From Escherichia whittamii (GTDB lineage: Bacteria; Pseudomonadota; Gammaproteobacteria; Enterobacterales; Enterobacteriaceae), in the NCBI RefSeq assembly GCF_014836715.1, contig NZ_JACSQI010000001.1, positions 1 through 64,000 on the forward strand: DNA of 64,000 nucleotides. Reading direction: 5' to 3'. Each line of letters opens with the position of its first letter. The stretch's first letter is position 1. The notes below the pieces were generated by a model that saw only the letters and a program-made list of their open reading frames with translations, was not told where the DNA came from and did no database searches. This document shows positions 1-9,528 of this stretch, piece by piece. The position numbers and the translations under genes are program-made.

Positions 1-110
1 TTTATCGTCTTGCGACGTTAAGAATCCGTATCTTCGAGTGCCCACACAGATTGTCTGATAAATTGTTAAAGAGCAGTTGCGACGCGCTTTAGCGCTCTGT
101 CGCGAGGTGG
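1..110 (-). promoter_or_regulatory. rRNA operon leader with boxB hairpin and boxA antiterminator
   Basis: This is the transcribed leader of an rRNA operon running leftward out of the window. A palindrome GCGCTAAAGCGC (84-95) forms the boxB-like stem, and boxA TGCTCTTTAACA lies at 64-75. In E. coli these recruit Nus factors and ribosomal proteins so that polymerase reads through Rho-dependent termination sites. The mature 16S 5' end is not reached before base 1, so no rRNA gene is annotated. Confidence 0.85.
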
Positions 111-113
111 CGT

Positions 114-141
114 ATATTACGCTTTCCTCTTTCAGAGTCAA
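114..141 (-). promoter_or_regulatory. rRNA operon promoter P2
   Basis: The minus strand has -35 TTGACT (136-141), a 16-bp spacer and -10 TAATAT (114-119), about 110 bp downstream of P1. This is the tandem P1-P2 arrangement of E. coli rRNA operons, in which P2 is the less regulated promoter. Confidence 0.85.
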
Positions 142-224
142 CCCTGAATTTCAGGATTTTTCTCTTCAACCGAACCAGCTAGTTGGTGTGAAGTGATTCA
201 CATCCGCCGTGTCGATGGAGGCGC

Positions 225-282
225 ATTATAGGGAGTCGATTCAGGAAGACAAGCGGAAAAATGCATTTTTGTTTCAACCGCT
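225..282 (-). promoter_or_regulatory. rRNA operon promoter P1 with UP element
   Basis: On the minus strand there is a -10 hexamer TATAAT (225-230), a 16-bp spacer and a -35 TTGTCT (247-252). Downstream of the -10 is the GC-rich discriminator GCGCCTCC typical of stringently controlled rRNA promoters, and upstream (about 255-280) is an A/T-rich stretch that fits an UP element. The 16-bp spacing is usual for E. coli rrn P1 promoters. The position next to gmhB indicates rrnH by synteny; that assignment is inferred. Confidence 0.88.
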
Positions 283-295
283 CACCTTTTAATCA

Positions 296-868
296 TTACG
301 CCGGTTTTTGCTGCTTTTTTATCGCTTGCGGCAGGTCTGCCAGGCTATTTAGTACCCAATCCGCTGCGTTTTCTGCTTCAGGCGTAATAGATTTACCCGT
401 ACGTACCAATACTTTTGTTCCCACGTTCGCCGCAGCAGCTGCCTGCATATCTTCTAATTTATCGCCCACCATATAAGAAGCAGCCATATCAATATGCAAA
501 TAATCGCGTGCTGACAAAAGCATCCCCGGATGTGGTTTACGGCAATCGCAAACCTGCCGAAACTCTTCAACACTGCCCTGCGGATGATGCGGACAATAAT
601 AGATGCCATCCAGATCGACATCGCGGTCCGCCAGCGACCAGTCCATCCACTCGGTCAGCGTTTCAAACTGTGCTTCAGTAAATTTACCGCGTGCAATGCC
701 AGACTGGTTGGTCACCACCACCAGCGCAAAGCCCATTTTTTTTAGCTCTCGCATGGCGTCAATGACGCCGTCGATAAATTCAAAGTTATCGATCTCATGA
801 ACATAGCCGTGATCGACATTAATAGTGCCGTCACGATCAAGAAAAATTGCGGGTACGCTCTTCGCCAC
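296..868 (-). CDS. gmhB: D-glycero-beta-D-manno-heptose-1,7-bisphosphate 7-phosphatase
   Basis: This cytoplasmic HAD-family phosphatase removes the 7-phosphate in the ADP-heptose pathway for the LPS inner core. The 190-aa protein has the nucleophile motif LDRDGT (D11, D13), TNQSG and the late HAD motif GDKLED. A zinc site is formed by C92, H94, C107 and C109 (CPHHP then CDCRKP), as in the family. It starts at GTG (868), giving MAKSVPAIF; length is within one residue of the K-12 protein. It is monocistronic, between the rRNA promoters and divergent metN, as in E. coli. Confidence 0.97.
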   Translation of the reverse strand: MAKSVPAIFLDRDGTINVDHGYVHEIDNFEFIDGVIDAMRELKKMGFALVVVTNQSGIARGKFTEAQFETLTEWMDWSLADRDVDLDGIYYCPHHPQGSVEEFRQVCDCRKPHPGMLLSARDYLHIDMAASYMVGDKLEDMQAAAAANVGTKVLVRTGKSITPEAENAADWVLNSLADLPQAIKKQQKPA

Positions 869-957
869 CTTTTATAGCTCCTTAATAAGGCATGTGACGT
901 TAGTATCGCATGTTTCGACCTGCAAGAAAGTGCTCTTCGCATAAACCTGATTGATTT

Positions 958-981
958 AGACGTCTGGATGCCTTAACATCC
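958..981. promoter_or_regulatory. MetJ operator (tandem met boxes) for metNIQ
   Basis: Three contiguous 8-bp boxes lie upstream of metN: a perfect AGACGTCT (958-965), then GGATGCCT and TAACATCC (966-981). MetJ with S-adenosylmethionine binds tandem copies of AGACGTCT and represses methionine biosynthesis and uptake genes. This predicts repression of metNIQ when methionine is plentiful. I did not fix the promoter hexamers. Confidence 0.8.
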
Positions 982-1055
982 ATTTCATTGACGGCTTTGA
1001 CCGTATCAGGCAGTCGAAATGCCACGACTAACTTAATGACGATAATAAATAATCA

Positions 1056-2087
1056 ATGATAAAACTTTCCAATATCACCAAAGTGTTCCACCAGGGCACC
1101 CGCACCATCCAGGCGTTGAACAACGTCAGCCTGCATGTGCCAGCTGGACAAATTTATGGCGTTATCGGTGCCTCAGGCGCGGGTAAGAGTACGCTTATAC
1201 GTTGTGTAAACCTGCTGGAGCGCCCAACCGAGGGTAGCGTGCTGGTCGATGGCCAGGAACTGACCACGCTGTCAGAATCTGAGCTGACCAAAGCACGCCG
1301 CCAGATTGGCATGATTTTCCAGCATTTTAACTTACTCTCTTCGCGTACTGTTTTTGGCAACGTGGCGCTGCCGCTGGAACTGGACAACACACCGAAAGAT
1401 GAGATCAAACGTCGCGTAACAGAATTGCTGTCATTGGTTGGCCTTGGCGATAAGCATGATAGCTATCCGTCGAACCTTTCCGGTGGACAGAAACAGCGTG
1501 TGGCGATTGCCCGTGCCTTAGCCAGCAATCCTAAAGTGTTGCTGTGCGATGAAGCCACCAGTGCACTGGACCCGGCAACTACGCGTTCTATTCTCGAACT
1601 GTTGAAAGATATTAACCGCCGTCTGGGTTTGACTATTCTGTTGATCACCCACGAGATGGACGTTGTGAAGCGTATTTGTGATTGCGTGGCGGTCATCAGT
1701 AATGGTGAACTGATCGAGCAGGACAAGGTAAGTGAAGTGTTCTCGCATCCGAAAACACCGCTGGCGCAGAAATTTATTCAGTCGACTCTGCATCTGGATA
1801 TCCCGGAAGATTATCAGGAACGTCTGCAAGCGGAGCCATTCGCAGACTGCGTGCCGATGCTGCGCCTGGAGTTTACCGGCCAGTCGGTCGATGCTCCGCT
1901 GCTTTCTGAAACCGCGCGTCGTTTCAACGTCAACAACAACATTATTAGCGCGCAGATGGATTACGCCGGTGGCGTTAAGTTCGGCATCATGCTGACCGAA
2001 ATGCACGGTACACAACAAGATACGCAAGCCGCCATTACCTGGCTGCAAGAACACCATGTAAAAGTAGAGGTACTGGGTTATGTCTGA
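1056..2087 (+). CDS. metN: D/L-methionine ABC transporter ATP-binding protein
   Basis: MetN is the ATPase of the MetNIQ high-affinity methionine importer, on the cytoplasmic face of the inner membrane. The 343-aa protein has Walker [10 protein letters not shown] (about 38-46), signature LSGGQKQR (about 140), Walker [12 protein letters not shown] and a switch His in LLITHEMD. The C-terminal ~100 residues fit the ACT-like domain (NIL domain) that binds methionine and inhibits transport. It is first in metN-metI-metQ, downstream of MetJ boxes, and its stop overlaps the metI start. Length equals the K-12 protein. Confidence 0.97.
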   Translation: MIKLSNITKVFHQGTRTIQALNNVSLHVPAGQIYGVIGASGAGKSTLIRCVNLLERPTEGSVLVDGQELTTLSESELTKARRQIGMIFQHFNLLSSRTVFGNVALPLELDNTPKDEIKRRVTELLSLVGLGDKHDSYPSNLSGGQKQRVAIARALASNPKVLLCDEATSALDPATTRSILELLKDINRRLGLTILLITHEMDVVKRICDCVAVISNGELIEQDKVSEVFSHPKTPLAQKFIQSTLHLDIPEDYQERLQAEPFADCVPMLRLEFTGQSVDAPLLSETARRFNVNNNIISAQMDYAGGVKFGIMLTEMHGTQQDTQAAITWLQEHHVKVEVLGYV

Positions 2088-2733
2088 GCCGATGATGTGG
2101 CTGCTGGTTCGTGGCGTATGGGAAACGCTGGCAATGACCTTCGTATCCGGTTTTTTTGGGTTTGTGATTGGTCTGCCGGTTGGCGTCCTGCTTTATGTCA
2201 CGCGTCCGGGGCAAATTATTGCTAACGCAAAGCTGTATCGTACCGTTTCTGCGATTGTGAACATTTTCCGTTCCATCCCGTTCATTATCTTGCTGGTATG
2301 GATGATTCCGTTTACTCGCGTTATTGTCGGTACATCAATTGGCTTGCAGGCAGCGATTGTTCCACTGACCGTTGGTGCAGCACCGTTTATTGCCCGTATG
2401 GTCGAGAACGCTCTGCTGGAGATCCCAACCGGGTTAATTGAAGCCTCCCGTGCAATGGGTGCCACGCCGATGCAAATCGTTCGTAAAGTGCTGTTGCCAG
2501 AAGCGCTGCCGGGTCTGGTGAATGCGGCAACAATCACCCTGATTACCCTGGTCGGTTATTCCGCGATGGGCGGCGCAGTCGGTGCCGGTGGGTTGGGTCA
2601 GATTGGCTATCAGTATGGCTACATCGGCTATAACGCGACGGTGATGAATACGGTACTGGTATTGCTGGTCATTCTGGTTTATTTAATTCAGTTCGCAGGC
2701 GACCGCATCGTCCGGGCTGTCACTCGCAAGTAA
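2080..2733 (+). CDS. metI: D/L-methionine ABC transporter permease
   Basis: MetI is the membrane subunit of the MetNIQ importer; a homodimer pairs with two MetN. The 217-aa protein is strongly hydrophobic with about five membrane segments and the permease loop around [13 protein letters not shown] (EAA motif), which contacts the ATPase. The ATG lies inside the last codons of metN (8-nt overlap), suggesting translational coupling. metQ follows 39 bp downstream. Confidence 0.96.
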   Translation: MSEPMMWLLVRGVWETLAMTFVSGFFGFVIGLPVGVLLYVTRPGQIIANAKLYRTVSAIVNIFRSIPFIILLVWMIPFTRVIVGTSIGLQAAIVPLTVGAAPFIARMVENALLEIPTGLIEASRAMGATPMQIVRKVLLPEALPGLVNAATITLITLVGYSAMGGAVGAGGLGQIGYQYGYIGYNATVMNTVLVLLVILVYLIQFAGDRIVRAVTRK

Positions 2734-2772
2734 CGTTCAACACAACATAAATAATTGAAGAAGGAATAAGCT

Positions 2773-3588
2773 ATGGCGTTCAAATTCAAAACATTTGCGG
2801 CAGTGGGAGCCCTGATCGGATCACTGGCACTGGTAGGCTGCGGTCAGGATGAAAAAGATCCAAACCACATTAAAGTCGGCGTGATTGTTGGTGCCGAACA
2901 GCAGGTTGCAGAAGTCGCGCAGAAAGTTGCGAAAGACAAATATGGTCTGGACGTTGAGCTGGTTACCTTCAACGACTACGTTCTGCCGAACGAAGCATTA
3001 AGCAAAGGCGATATCGACGCCAACGCCTTCCAACACAAACCGTATCTTGATCAGCAACTGAAAGATCGTGGCTACAAGCTGGTAGCGATAGGCAATACTT
3101 TTGTTTATCCGATTGCTGGTTACTCCAAGAAGATCAAATCTCTGGATGAACTGCAGGATGGTTCGCAGGTTGCCGTTCCAAACGATCCAACTAACCTTGG
3201 CCGTTCGCTGCTGCTGCTGCAAAAAGTGGGCTTGATCAAACTGAAAGATGGTGTTGGTCTGTTACCAACCGTACTTGATGTTGTTGAAAACCCGAAGAAT
3301 CTGAAAATTGTTGAGCTGGAAGCACCGCAGCTGCCGCGTTCTCTGGACGACGCGCAAATCGCTCTGGCAGTTATCAACACCACCTATGCCAGCCAGATTG
3401 GCCTGACTCCGGCGAAAGATGGCATCTTTGTAGAAGATAAAGATTCCCCGTACGTTAACCTGATCGTAACTCGTGAAGACAACAAAGACGCAGAGAACGT
3501 GAAGAAATTCGTCCAGGCTTATCAGTCTGATGAAGTCTACGAAGCGGCAAACAAAGTGTTTAACGGTGGCGCTGTTAAAGGCTGGTAA
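2773..3588 (+). CDS. metQ: Methionine-binding lipoprotein of the MetNIQ importer
   Basis: MetQ is the substrate-binding protein that delivers methionine to MetNI. The 271-aa precursor has a lipoprotein signal ending in the lipobox LVGC (C23), so the mature protein is lipid-anchored in the periplasm. The rest is a NlpA-family two-lobed binding protein starting HIKVGVIVGAEQQV. An AAGAAGGAAT ribosome site precedes the ATG. It closes the metNIQ operon, with a strong terminator 37 bp after the stop. Confidence 0.97.
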   Translation: MAFKFKTFAAVGALIGSLALVGCGQDEKDPNHIKVGVIVGAEQQVAEVAQKVAKDKYGLDVELVTFNDYVLPNEALSKGDIDANAFQHKPYLDQQLKDRGYKLVAIGNTFVYPIAGYSKKIKSLDELQDGSQVAVPNDPTNLGRSLLLLQKVGLIKLKDGVGLLPTVLDVVENPKNLKIVELEAPQLPRSLDDAQIALAVINTTYASQIGLTPAKDGIFVEDKDSPYVNLIVTREDNKDAENVKKFVQAYQSDEVYEAANKVFNGGAVKGW

Positions 3589-3625
3589 TATTTAGGCTGT
3601 TTCCACAATTTGTAATATCATTCAG

Positions 3626-3654
3626 GACGGGCGCTTGCCCGTCTTGTCATTTTT
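3626..3654 (+). terminator. Rho-independent terminator after metQ
   Basis: A perfect 7-bp stem GACGGGC / GCCCGTC with loop GCTT (3626-3643) is followed by a T-rich tail TTGTCATTTTT. It ends the metNIQ transcript. Confidence 0.85.
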
Positions 3655-3705
3655 ACAAGCGCCTGATTCAATATTGACGTTTTGATCATACATTGAGGAA
3701 ATACT

Positions 3706-4110
3706 ATGCGTGCTTTACCGATCTGTTTAGTAGCACTCATGCTAAGCGGCTGTTCCATGTTAAGCAGATCCCCTGTCGAACCCGTTCAAAGCACTGCACC
3801 CCAGCCGAAAGCGGAGCCTGCAAAACCGAAAGCGCCGCGCGCCACGCCGGTCCGTATTTATACCAATGCAGAAGAATTAGTTGGCAAACCATTCCGCGAT
3901 CTCGGTGAAGTCAGTGGCGACTCTTGCCAGGCCTCTAATCAGGACTCTCCGCCAAGTATCCCAACCGCACGTAAGCGGATGCAGATCAATGCCTCTAAAA
4001 TGAAAGCCAATGCGGTATTACTGCATAGCTGCGAAGTCACCAGCGGTACGCCGGGCTGCTACCGTCAGGCTGTATGCATCGGTTCTGCGCTTAACATTAC
4101 GGCGAAATGA
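3706..4110 (+). CDS. rcsF: Rcs phosphorelay outer-membrane stress-sensing lipoprotein
   Basis: RcsF senses envelope and LPS damage and activates the RcsC-RcsD-RcsB phosphorelay through IgaA; BamA threads it through outer-membrane porins. The 134-aa protein has a lipobox LSGC (C16), a proline-rich linker (about 25-48) and a folded domain with four cysteines (C74, C109, C118, C124), known to form two non-consecutive disulfides. The ATG follows GAGGAAAT. Its stop overlaps the trmO start (ATGA). Length matches K-12. Confidence 0.97.
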   Translation: MRALPICLVALMLSGCSMLSRSPVEPVQSTAPQPKAEPAKPKAPRATPVRIYTNAEELVGKPFRDLGEVSGDSCQASNQDSPPSIPTARKRMQINASKMKANAVLLHSCEVTSGTPGCYRQAVCIGSALNITAK

Positions 4111-4814
4111 GCAGTTTCCAGTTCGAGCAAATAGGCGTTATTCGCTCGCCCTATAAAGAAAAATTCGCCGTTCCACGCCAGCCAGGTCTGGTAAAAAGTG
4201 CTAACGGCGAACTGCATCTCATTGCTCCGTACAACCAGGCCGACGCCGTTCGCGGCCTGGAAGCATTCAGCCATTTATGGATACTTTTCGTCTTTCATCA
4301 AACGATGGAAGGCGGCTGGCGCCCAACTGTGCGTCCGCCTCGTCTTGGCGGTAATGCCAGAATGGGCGTTTTCGCCACACGCTCTACTTTCCGCCCTAAC
4401 CCGATTGGTATGTCGCTGGTAGAGCTGAAAGAGGTTGTTTGCCATAAAGATAACGTGATTCTGAAGCTTGGCAGTCTGGATCTGGTAGATGGTACGCCGG
4501 TGGTGGATATCAAACCGTATCTCCCCTTTGCCGAATCGCTCCCCGATGCCAGCGCCAGCTATGCGCAAAGTGCGCCAGCAGCAGAGATGGCGGTGAGCTT
4601 TACCGCAGACGTCGAAAAGCAACTTTTGACGCTGGAGAAGCGTTATCCGCAGTTAACGCTGTTTATCCGCGAAGTACTGGCGCAGGATCCGCGTCCGGCC
4701 TATCGTAAAGGTGAGGAAACGGGCAAAACCTACGCCGTCTGGCTGCATGATTTTAATGTTCGCTGGCGAGTCACAGACGCTGGTTTTGAAGTCTTTGCGC
4801 TGGAACCGCGTTAA
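4107..4814 (+). CDS. trmO: tRNA (adenine(37)-N6)-methyltransferase TrmO
   Basis: TrmO (YaeB/TsaA family) uses S-adenosylmethionine to methylate t6A37, giving m6t6A in threonine tRNA, a fine-tuning decoding modification. The 235-aa protein opens with the typical QIGVIRSPYKEKFAVPRQPG and contains RPTVRPPRLGG and STFRPNPIGMS, conserved in this beta-barrel methyltransferase family. It overlaps rcsF by 4 nt, so the two are probably translationally coupled. Length matches E. coli. Confidence 0.95.
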   Translation: MSSFQFEQIGVIRSPYKEKFAVPRQPGLVKSANGELHLIAPYNQADAVRGLEAFSHLWILFVFHQTMEGGWRPTVRPPRLGGNARMGVFATRSTFRPNPIGMSLVELKEVVCHKDNVILKLGSLDLVDGTPVVDIKPYLPFAESLPDASASYAQSAPAAEMAVSFTADVEKQLLTLEKRYPQLTLFIREVLAQDPRPAYRKGEETGKTYAVWLHDFNVRWRVTDAGFEVFALEPR

Positions 4815-4831
4815 ATTCGCGCCCTTCTCTT

Positions 4832-4858
4832 TTGACATTTCTTTTGCACTGGTAAACT
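4832..4858 (+). promoter_or_regulatory. Candidate sigma-70 promoter for proS
   Basis: A consensus -35 TTGACA (4832-4837) is followed after 15 bp by TAAACT (4853-4858), preceded by TGG as in extended -10 promoters. It lies about 70 bp upstream of the proS ATG. The spacing is short, so the -10 choice is tentative. Confidence 0.5.
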
Positions 4859-4924
4859 AAATCACTTTTTTTGTCCCAGGCTCGCCTTGAGCCTGTTCTA
4901 CCTTCCAACTGGAACCGTAACAAC

Positions 4925-6643
4925 ATGCGTACTAGCCAATACCTGCTCTCCACACTCAAGGAGACACCTGCCGACGCCGAGGTAATCAGCCATCAGCTGA
5001 TGCTGCGCGCCGGGATGATCCGCAAGCTGGCCTCCGGGTTATACACCTGGCTGCCGACCGGCGTGCGCGTCCTGAAAAAAGTCGAAAACATCGTGCGTGA
5101 AGAGATGAACAACGCCGGTGCTATCGAGGTGTCGATGCCGGTGGTTCAGCCAGCCGATTTGTGGCAAGAGAGTGGTCGTTGGGAACAGTACGGTCCGGAA
5201 CTGCTGCGTTTTGTTGACCGTGGCGAGCGTCCGTTCGTACTCGGCCCAACTCATGAAGAAGTGATTACCGACCTGATCCGTAACGAGCTGAGTTCTTACA
5301 AACAGCTACCGCTGAACTTCTATCAGATCCAGACCAAGTTCCGTGATGAAGTTCGTCCGCGTTTCGGCGTGATGCGTTCCCGCGAATTCCTGATGAAAGA
5401 TGCTTACTCTTTCCACACTTCTCAGGAATCGCTGCAGGAAACCTACGATGCAATGTATGCGGCCTACAGCAAAATCTTCAGCCGTATGGGACTGGATTTC
5501 CGCGCCGTACAGGCCGACACCGGTTCTATCGGCGGCAGCGCCTCTCACGAATTCCAGGTGCTGGCACAGAGCGGTGAGGACGATGTGGTCTTCTCCGACA
5601 CCTCAGACTACGCAGCAAACATTGAACTGGCAGAAGCTATAGCACCGAAAGAACCGCGCGCTGCTGCCACTCAGGAAATGACGCTGGTCGATACGCCGAA
5701 CGCGAAAACCATCGCTGAACTGGTTGAACAGTTCAATCTGCCGATTGAGAAAACGGTTAAAACTCTGTTGGTTAAAGCCGTTGAAGGCAGCAGCTTCCCG
5801 CTGGTTGCGCTGCTGGTACGTGGCGACCACGAGCTGAACGAAGTTAAAGCAGAAAAACTGCCGCAGGTTGCAAGCCCGCTAACTTTCGCAACCGAAGAAG
5901 AAATTCGTGCTGTCGTTAAAGCAGGCCCTGGTTCGCTGGGTCCGGTAAACATGCCGATTCCGGTAGTGATTGACCGTACCGTTGCGGCGATGAGTGATTT
6001 TGCTGCTGGCGCTAACATCGACGGTAAACACTACTTCGGTATCAACTGGGACCGCGATGTCGCTACCCCGGAAGTTGCTGATATTCGTAACGTGGTCGCG
6101 GGCGATCCAAGCCCGGATGGTCAGGGTACGTTGCTTATCAAACGTGGTATCGAAGTCGGTCACATCTTCCAGTTGGGTACTAAATACTCCGAAGCACTGA
6201 AAGCCTCTGTTCAGGGTGAAGATGGCCGTAACCAAATCCTGACTATGGGTTGCTACGGTATCGGGGTAACGCGCGTAGTGGCTGCAGCGATTGAGCAGAA
6301 CTACGACGAACGCGGCATTGTATGGCCTGACGCTATCGCACCGTTCCAGGTAGCGATTCTGCCAATGAATATGCACAAATCCTTCCGCGTACAGGAGCTG
6401 GCCGAGAAACTGTACAGCGAACTGCGTGCGCAGGGTATCGAAGTGCTGCTGGATGACCGTAAAGAGCGTCCGGGCGTGATGTTTGCTGATATGGAACTGA
6501 TCGGTATTCCGCACACTATCGTGTTGGGCGACCGTAACCTCGACAACGACGATATCGAATACAAATACCGTCGTAACGGAGAGAAGCAGTTAATCAAGGT
6601 GGGTGACATCGTCGATTATCTGGTGAAACAGATTAAAGGCTGA
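4925..6643 (+). CDS. proS: Prolyl-tRNA synthetase
   Basis: ProS charges tRNA-Pro with proline in the cytoplasm. The 572-aa bacterial-type class II enzyme shows motif 2 around [21 protein letters not shown] and motif 3 around CYGIGVTR. The central insertion (about 225-400) is the editing domain that clears Ala-tRNA-Pro, and the C-terminal anticodon-binding domain begins near [11 protein letters not shown] chose the ATG at 4925 ([10 protein letters not shown]), which gives the known 572-aa length, over an in-frame start 54 nt upstream. A strong terminator follows. Confidence 0.98.
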   Translation: MRTSQYLLSTLKETPADAEVISHQLMLRAGMIRKLASGLYTWLPTGVRVLKKVENIVREEMNNAGAIEVSMPVVQPADLWQESGRWEQYGPELLRFVDRGERPFVLGPTHEEVITDLIRNELSSYKQLPLNFYQIQTKFRDEVRPRFGVMRSREFLMKDAYSFHTSQESLQETYDAMYAAYSKIFSRMGLDFRAVQADTGSIGGSASHEFQVLAQSGEDDVVFSDTSDYAANIELAEAIAPKEPRAAATQEMTLVDTPNAKTIAELVEQFNLPIEKTVKTLLVKAVEGSSFPLVALLVRGDHELNEVKAEKLPQVASPLTFATEEEIRAVVKAGPGSLGPVNMPIPVVIDRTVAAMSDFAAGANIDGKHYFGINWDRDVATPEVADIRNVVAGDPSPDGQGTLLIKRGIEVGHIFQLGTKYSEALKASVQGEDGRNQILTMGCYGIGVTRVVAAAIEQNYDERGIVWPDAIAPFQVAILPMNMHKSFRVQELAEKLYSELRAQGIEVLLDDRKERPGVMFADMELIGIPHTIVLGDRNLDNDDIEYKYRRNGEKQLIKVGDIVDYLVKQIKG

Positions 6644-6648
6644 TGCCA

Positions 6649-6678
6649 AAAAGGGTCCTGATTTCAGGGCCCTTTTTT
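6649..6678 (+). terminator. Rho-independent terminator after proS
   Basis: The stem AAGGGTCCTG / CAGGGCCCTT (6651-6674) has one mismatch and a small ATTT loop, and runs into a T tract. It begins 7 nt after the proS stop. Confidence 0.88.
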
Positions 6679-6694
6679 ACATGGATTGTATAAA

Positions 6695-7519
6695 ATGAAT
6701 AAACCAAAGGCTCACTGCCGTCTGCTTCTCCCCTGCGTTCTTTTGCTTTCGGCCTGTACCGTTGATATCAGCCAGCCGGATTCATCAGCCACAGTGGTAG
6801 ATGCCGAGGCGAAAACATGGGCTGTCAAATTCCAGCATCAAAGCTCTTTTACCGAACAAGCAATAATTGAAATAACCGAGCCTGACCTCAAACCAGGCGA
6901 TTTGCTGTTCTCCTCAAGCCTTGGGGTAACCTCATTTGGTATCCGCGTCTTCAGCACTTCCTCTGTGAGCCACGTTGCAATCTATTTGGGTGATAATAAC
7001 GTTACAGAAGCGACAGGAGATGGCGTCCAGATTGTTTCCCTTAAAAAAGCGATGAAGCATAGTGATAAGCTTTTCGCCTTACGAGTCCCGGACCTTACCC
7101 CTCAACAAGCCACAGATATCACCGCGTTCGCCAACAAAATCAAAGATAGCGGGTACAACTATCGCGGCATTGTCGAATTCATTCCATTTATGGTGACCCG
7201 CCAGATGTGCTCATTGAATCCGTTCTCCGCAGATTTTCGCCAACAGTGCGTCAGCGGCCTGGCGAAAGCGCAGTTAAGTAATGTTGGCGAAGGGGACAAA
7301 AAATCGTGGTTTTGTTCGGAATTTGTCACTGATGCATTTGCCAAAGCCGGGCATCCGCTTACGCTGGCGCAGTCAGGTTGGATTAGCCCTGCCGATCTGA
7401 TGCATATGCGTACTGGTGATGTCTCTGCATTTAAGCCGGAAACACAGTTGCAGTATATTGGGCACCTGAAGCCAGGGATTTATATTAAAGCGAGCCGCTT
7501 AGTTGGGCTGACCCGGTGA
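6695..7519 (+). CDS. yaeF: NlpC/P60-superfamily lipoprotein YaeF
   Basis: This 274-aa lipoprotein is a predicted cysteine hydrolase of the permuted NlpC/P60 (YiiX/YebB-like) group; its substrate is unknown. The signal peptide ends in LLLSAC (C21). Conserved catalytic-type motifs are SVSHVAIYLGD (His) and, far downstream, WFCSEFVTDAF (Cys), the reversed order that marks the circularly permuted papain-like fold. I chose the ATG at 6695 over a TTG at 6686 because it gives the E. coli length. The protein differs from my memory of K-12 YaeF at many positions. Confidence 0.88.
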   Translation: MNKPKAHCRLLLPCVLLLSACTVDISQPDSSATVVDAEAKTWAVKFQHQSSFTEQAIIEITEPDLKPGDLLFSSSLGVTSFGIRVFSTSSVSHVAIYLGDNNVTEATGDGVQIVSLKKAMKHSDKLFALRVPDLTPQQATDITAFANKIKDSGYNYRGIVEFIPFMVTRQMCSLNPFSADFRQQCVSGLAKAQLSNVGEGDKKSWFCSEFVTDAFAKAGHPLTLAQSGWISPADLMHMRTGDVSAFKPETQLQYIGHLKPGIYIKASRLVGLTR

Positions 7520-7549
7520 TAAAAGCCAGTCTCGAGCACAAAATGACAG

Positions 7550-7642
7550 ATGCGGCGCGAACGCCTTATCCGACCTACAAAATCGTGCCAATTCAAAATG
7601 TTGCACTATATGCTGTAGGCCTGATAAGCGCAGCGCATCAGG
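7550..7642. repeat. REP pair (BIME) between yaeF and nlpE
   Basis: Two oppositely oriented REP-type sequences flank a short spacer: ATGCGGCGCGAACGCCTTAT at 7550 and GGCCTGATAAGCGCAGCGCA from about 7618. They lie between the convergent yaeF and nlpE genes and can fold into a stem-loop that stabilises or ends both transcripts. Confidence 0.75.
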
Positions 7643-7674
7643 AAATTTTTCGTTTATTTCTGTCTCATGACGAG

Positions 7675-8385
7675 TTACTGCCCCAGGCTACTGCAGTCCT
7701 GGTTCGGATAAAATTTACCCGCCGTATCGGGGACTAATACTTTGGTCGGCGTACCGGTGTCCGGGTTAGCCTCCAGCGTAAAGTGACCTTCTACTGACAA
7801 TAACATGGGTTTTTCACTGCTGCCGCGAGCAGCCAGATAACCACGTTCCAGCTCTGCGTTATTTGCTACCACGAACCGCTTTCCTGTCGCGCAATCAGTA
7901 AAAGTCGCCGCATCAGCCATATAGAAATACATGCCACGCAGGGTCATCGGCGTCATTGGCATACTCGATTTTGCCGCTTCCAGCGTGTAATTGAACTGCG
8001 ATTCAATCGGACTGCCTTCGCGATCGAGCATCTCCAGCGCATCCCCTTTCGCCCGATAATATGACTTTTCGCCTTTACTGTCGGTTAATACCAGCTTGTC
8101 GGCGGTTCGCGCCCATGTACCGTAGGATGCAAAGGATGAAGGTTCTTCACGAGCACCAAGATAGCGTTCGTTCATCACCCAGGTTCCGTCTTTTTCAAGA
8201 AACAGAGACGTTTCGATCCCTTCGCAATCGGCACACGGCAGTACGCCGCGCCAGCTTTGCGGCATCGGCTTCAGTTCAGCGGCCTGCGCCGGAGAAAGCG
8301 TATCGACTTCGGCCCGATTGTTACATCCCATCAGAGTAAAGAGGCTGATTACAGCCATCGCTGTCACTATCGCTTTTCTCACCAT
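7675..8385 (-). CDS. nlpE: Envelope stress lipoprotein NlpE (CutF)
   Basis: NlpE is an outer-membrane lipoprotein that activates the CpxAR response on surface contact, lipoprotein-sorting failure or disulfide stress. The 236-aa precursor has lipobox LMGC (C21). The N-terminal domain carries a CXXC motif (PCADC) and the C-terminal OB-like domain has two more cysteines (FTDCATG and NQDCSS) that form a redox-sensed disulfide in the E. coli protein. It starts at ATG 8385; arfB ends 13 bp upstream on the same strand. Confidence 0.96.
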   Translation of the reverse strand: MVRKAIVTAMAVISLFTLMGCNNRAEVDTLSPAQAAELKPMPQSWRGVLPCADCEGIETSLFLEKDGTWVMNERYLGAREEPSSFASYGTWARTADKLVLTDSKGEKSYYRAKGDALEMLDREGSPIESQFNYTLEAAKSSMPMTPMTLRGMYFYMADAATFTDCATGKRFVVANNAELERGYLAARGSSEKPMLLSVEGHFTLEANPDTGTPTKVLVPDTAGKFYPNQDCSSLGQ

Positions 8386-8398
8386 CCATTCCTTCTTT

Positions 8399-8821
8399 TT
8401 ACTCCCGACCGCTGCGCACTTTTCCGCGCATCGCCTTCACGGTTGATTTTTGTGCCTTCGATGCCAGCCTGCGCTCTTTTGATGCGCGGGTGGGCCGCGT
8501 GGGTCGTCGGGCTTTTTGTTCTGTTGTTAATTCTTTAATCACTGCCACCAACCGGGCCAGCGCCGCTTCGCGGTTGAGCTCCTGGCTGCGGTATTCCTGC
8601 GCCTTAATGACAATCACTCCATCGCTGCTAATTAAATGATGGCTGGCGGCGAGCAGGCGCTCTTTGTAATAATCTGGCAGGCTGGACGCCCGAATGTCAA
8701 AACGCAGATGGATGGCCGTTGAGGTCTTATTGACATGCTGCCCGCCCGCGCCCTGCGCACGAATGGCGGTGATCTCAAGCTCGCCATCGGGGATAGCAAC
8801 ATGTCGGGAAATCACAATCAT
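8399..8821 (-). CDS. arfB: Alternative ribosome-rescue factor B (peptidyl-tRNA hydrolase)
   Basis: ArfB (YaeJ) rescues ribosomes stalled on mRNAs lacking a stop codon by hydrolysing the peptidyl-tRNA. The 140-aa protein has the catalytic GGQ motif ([16 protein letters not shown], about 22-37) shared with class I release factors. A basic tail ([20 protein letters not shown] and beyond) inserts into the empty mRNA channel. Its ATG overlaps the yaeQ stop (ATGA), so the pair is coupled. Confidence 0.96.
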   Translation of the reverse strand: MIVISRHVAIPDGELEITAIRAQGAGGQHVNKTSTAIHLRFDIRASSLPDYYKERLLAASHHLISSDGVIVIKAQEYRSQELNREAALARLVAVIKELTTEQKARRPTRPTRASKERRLASKAQKSTVKAMRGKVRSGRE

Positions 8822-9363
8822 GAAGGTTGTTGCCAGCCGGTTAAGTTCACTTCCAGATTATTCTTATCATCCGATAACCAGATAACGCCATCCTGAATCG
8901 TTGCCTGCAGCGTCATGGTACGATCGGCAAAGGCGCTCACTTTTGCCAGTTGCTCGTCGTCCAGATACCAGACGGAAAGATTGGCAAACTGCGCACATTT
9001 ACTCTGATTTTGCTGCCACCAGATTTGCGCCGCCCGACTATTATAGGTAAACAGAGCCACTTCTGCGGCCTGAGTGCAGGCTTTCTTAATCCGTCGCTCA
9101 TCCGGCAGCCCCAGTTCAATCCACAAATCAATGCCCAGGTGATCGTTACGCAGCCACGCTTCCGGCTCATCATCGGCACACAAACCACGGGTAAATTGCA
9201 GACGTTCATCGGCATATTTCATCCACGCCAGCAAGCGCAGCATCATACGCTCCTGAGTTTCTGAAGGATGGCGAGCCAGCGTCAGAGATGCATCGAGAAA
9301 CTGGTTACGGTCGAGATCGGCCACATTAACCGTCGCTTTATAAATTGTCGCTTTAAGCGCCAT
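8818..9363 (-). CDS. yaeQ: YaeQ family protein of unknown function
   Basis: This 181-aa protein is YaeQ by sequence and position. The family has a PD-(D/E)XK nuclease-like fold in known structures, with no established activity. It was once reported to compensate for loss of RfaH, but this is uncertain. Visible landmarks are [21 protein letters not shown] near the N-terminus and [16 protein letters not shown] mid-protein, which carries candidate acidic residues. A strong GGAG site precedes the ATG; the gene overlaps arfB by 4 nt. Confidence 0.92.
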   Translation of the reverse strand: MALKATIYKATVNVADLDRNQFLDASLTLARHPSETQERMMLRLLAWMKYADERLQFTRGLCADDEPEAWLRNDHLGIDLWIELGLPDERRIKKACTQAAEVALFTYNSRAAQIWWQQNQSKCAQFANLSVWYLDDEQLAKVSAFADRTMTLQATIQDGVIWLSDDKNNLEVNLTGWQQPS

Positions 9364-9438
9364 AAGAAAACTCCTTTCGAATCAGGAGGCCATTGTAACG
9401 GAATACGTGCAGTTGCGACGCTGATATTGCAGAAATGA

Positions 9439-9450
9439 GTGTGGTATAGT
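9439..9450 (+). promoter_or_regulatory. Candidate extended -10 promoter for yaeP-rof
   Basis: TATAGT (9445-9450) is preceded by TGTGG, giving an extended -10 (TGn). It lies about 75 bp upstream of the yaeP start. No convincing -35 stands at 17 bp, so this is tentative. A small GTCAG/CTGAC hairpin (9505-9518) sits directly before the yaeP ribosome site. Confidence 0.4.
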
Positions 9451-9528
9451 CACCTTGCGAAACAGGGTTTATCTTCGTAGGCTTAGACTTGCATCCACGG
9501 TTAAGTCAGAGTACTGACAGGAGGGCAT

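Noticed and set aside
1-240. 16S rRNA gene at the left edge
   Set aside because: Only promoter and leader sequence is present; the mature 16S 5' sequence (AGAGTTTGATC) is not found before base 1.
7516-7737. A 73-aa plus-strand open frame after yaeF
   Set aside because: It runs through the REP pair and into the end of nlpE, with no homology or ribosome site.
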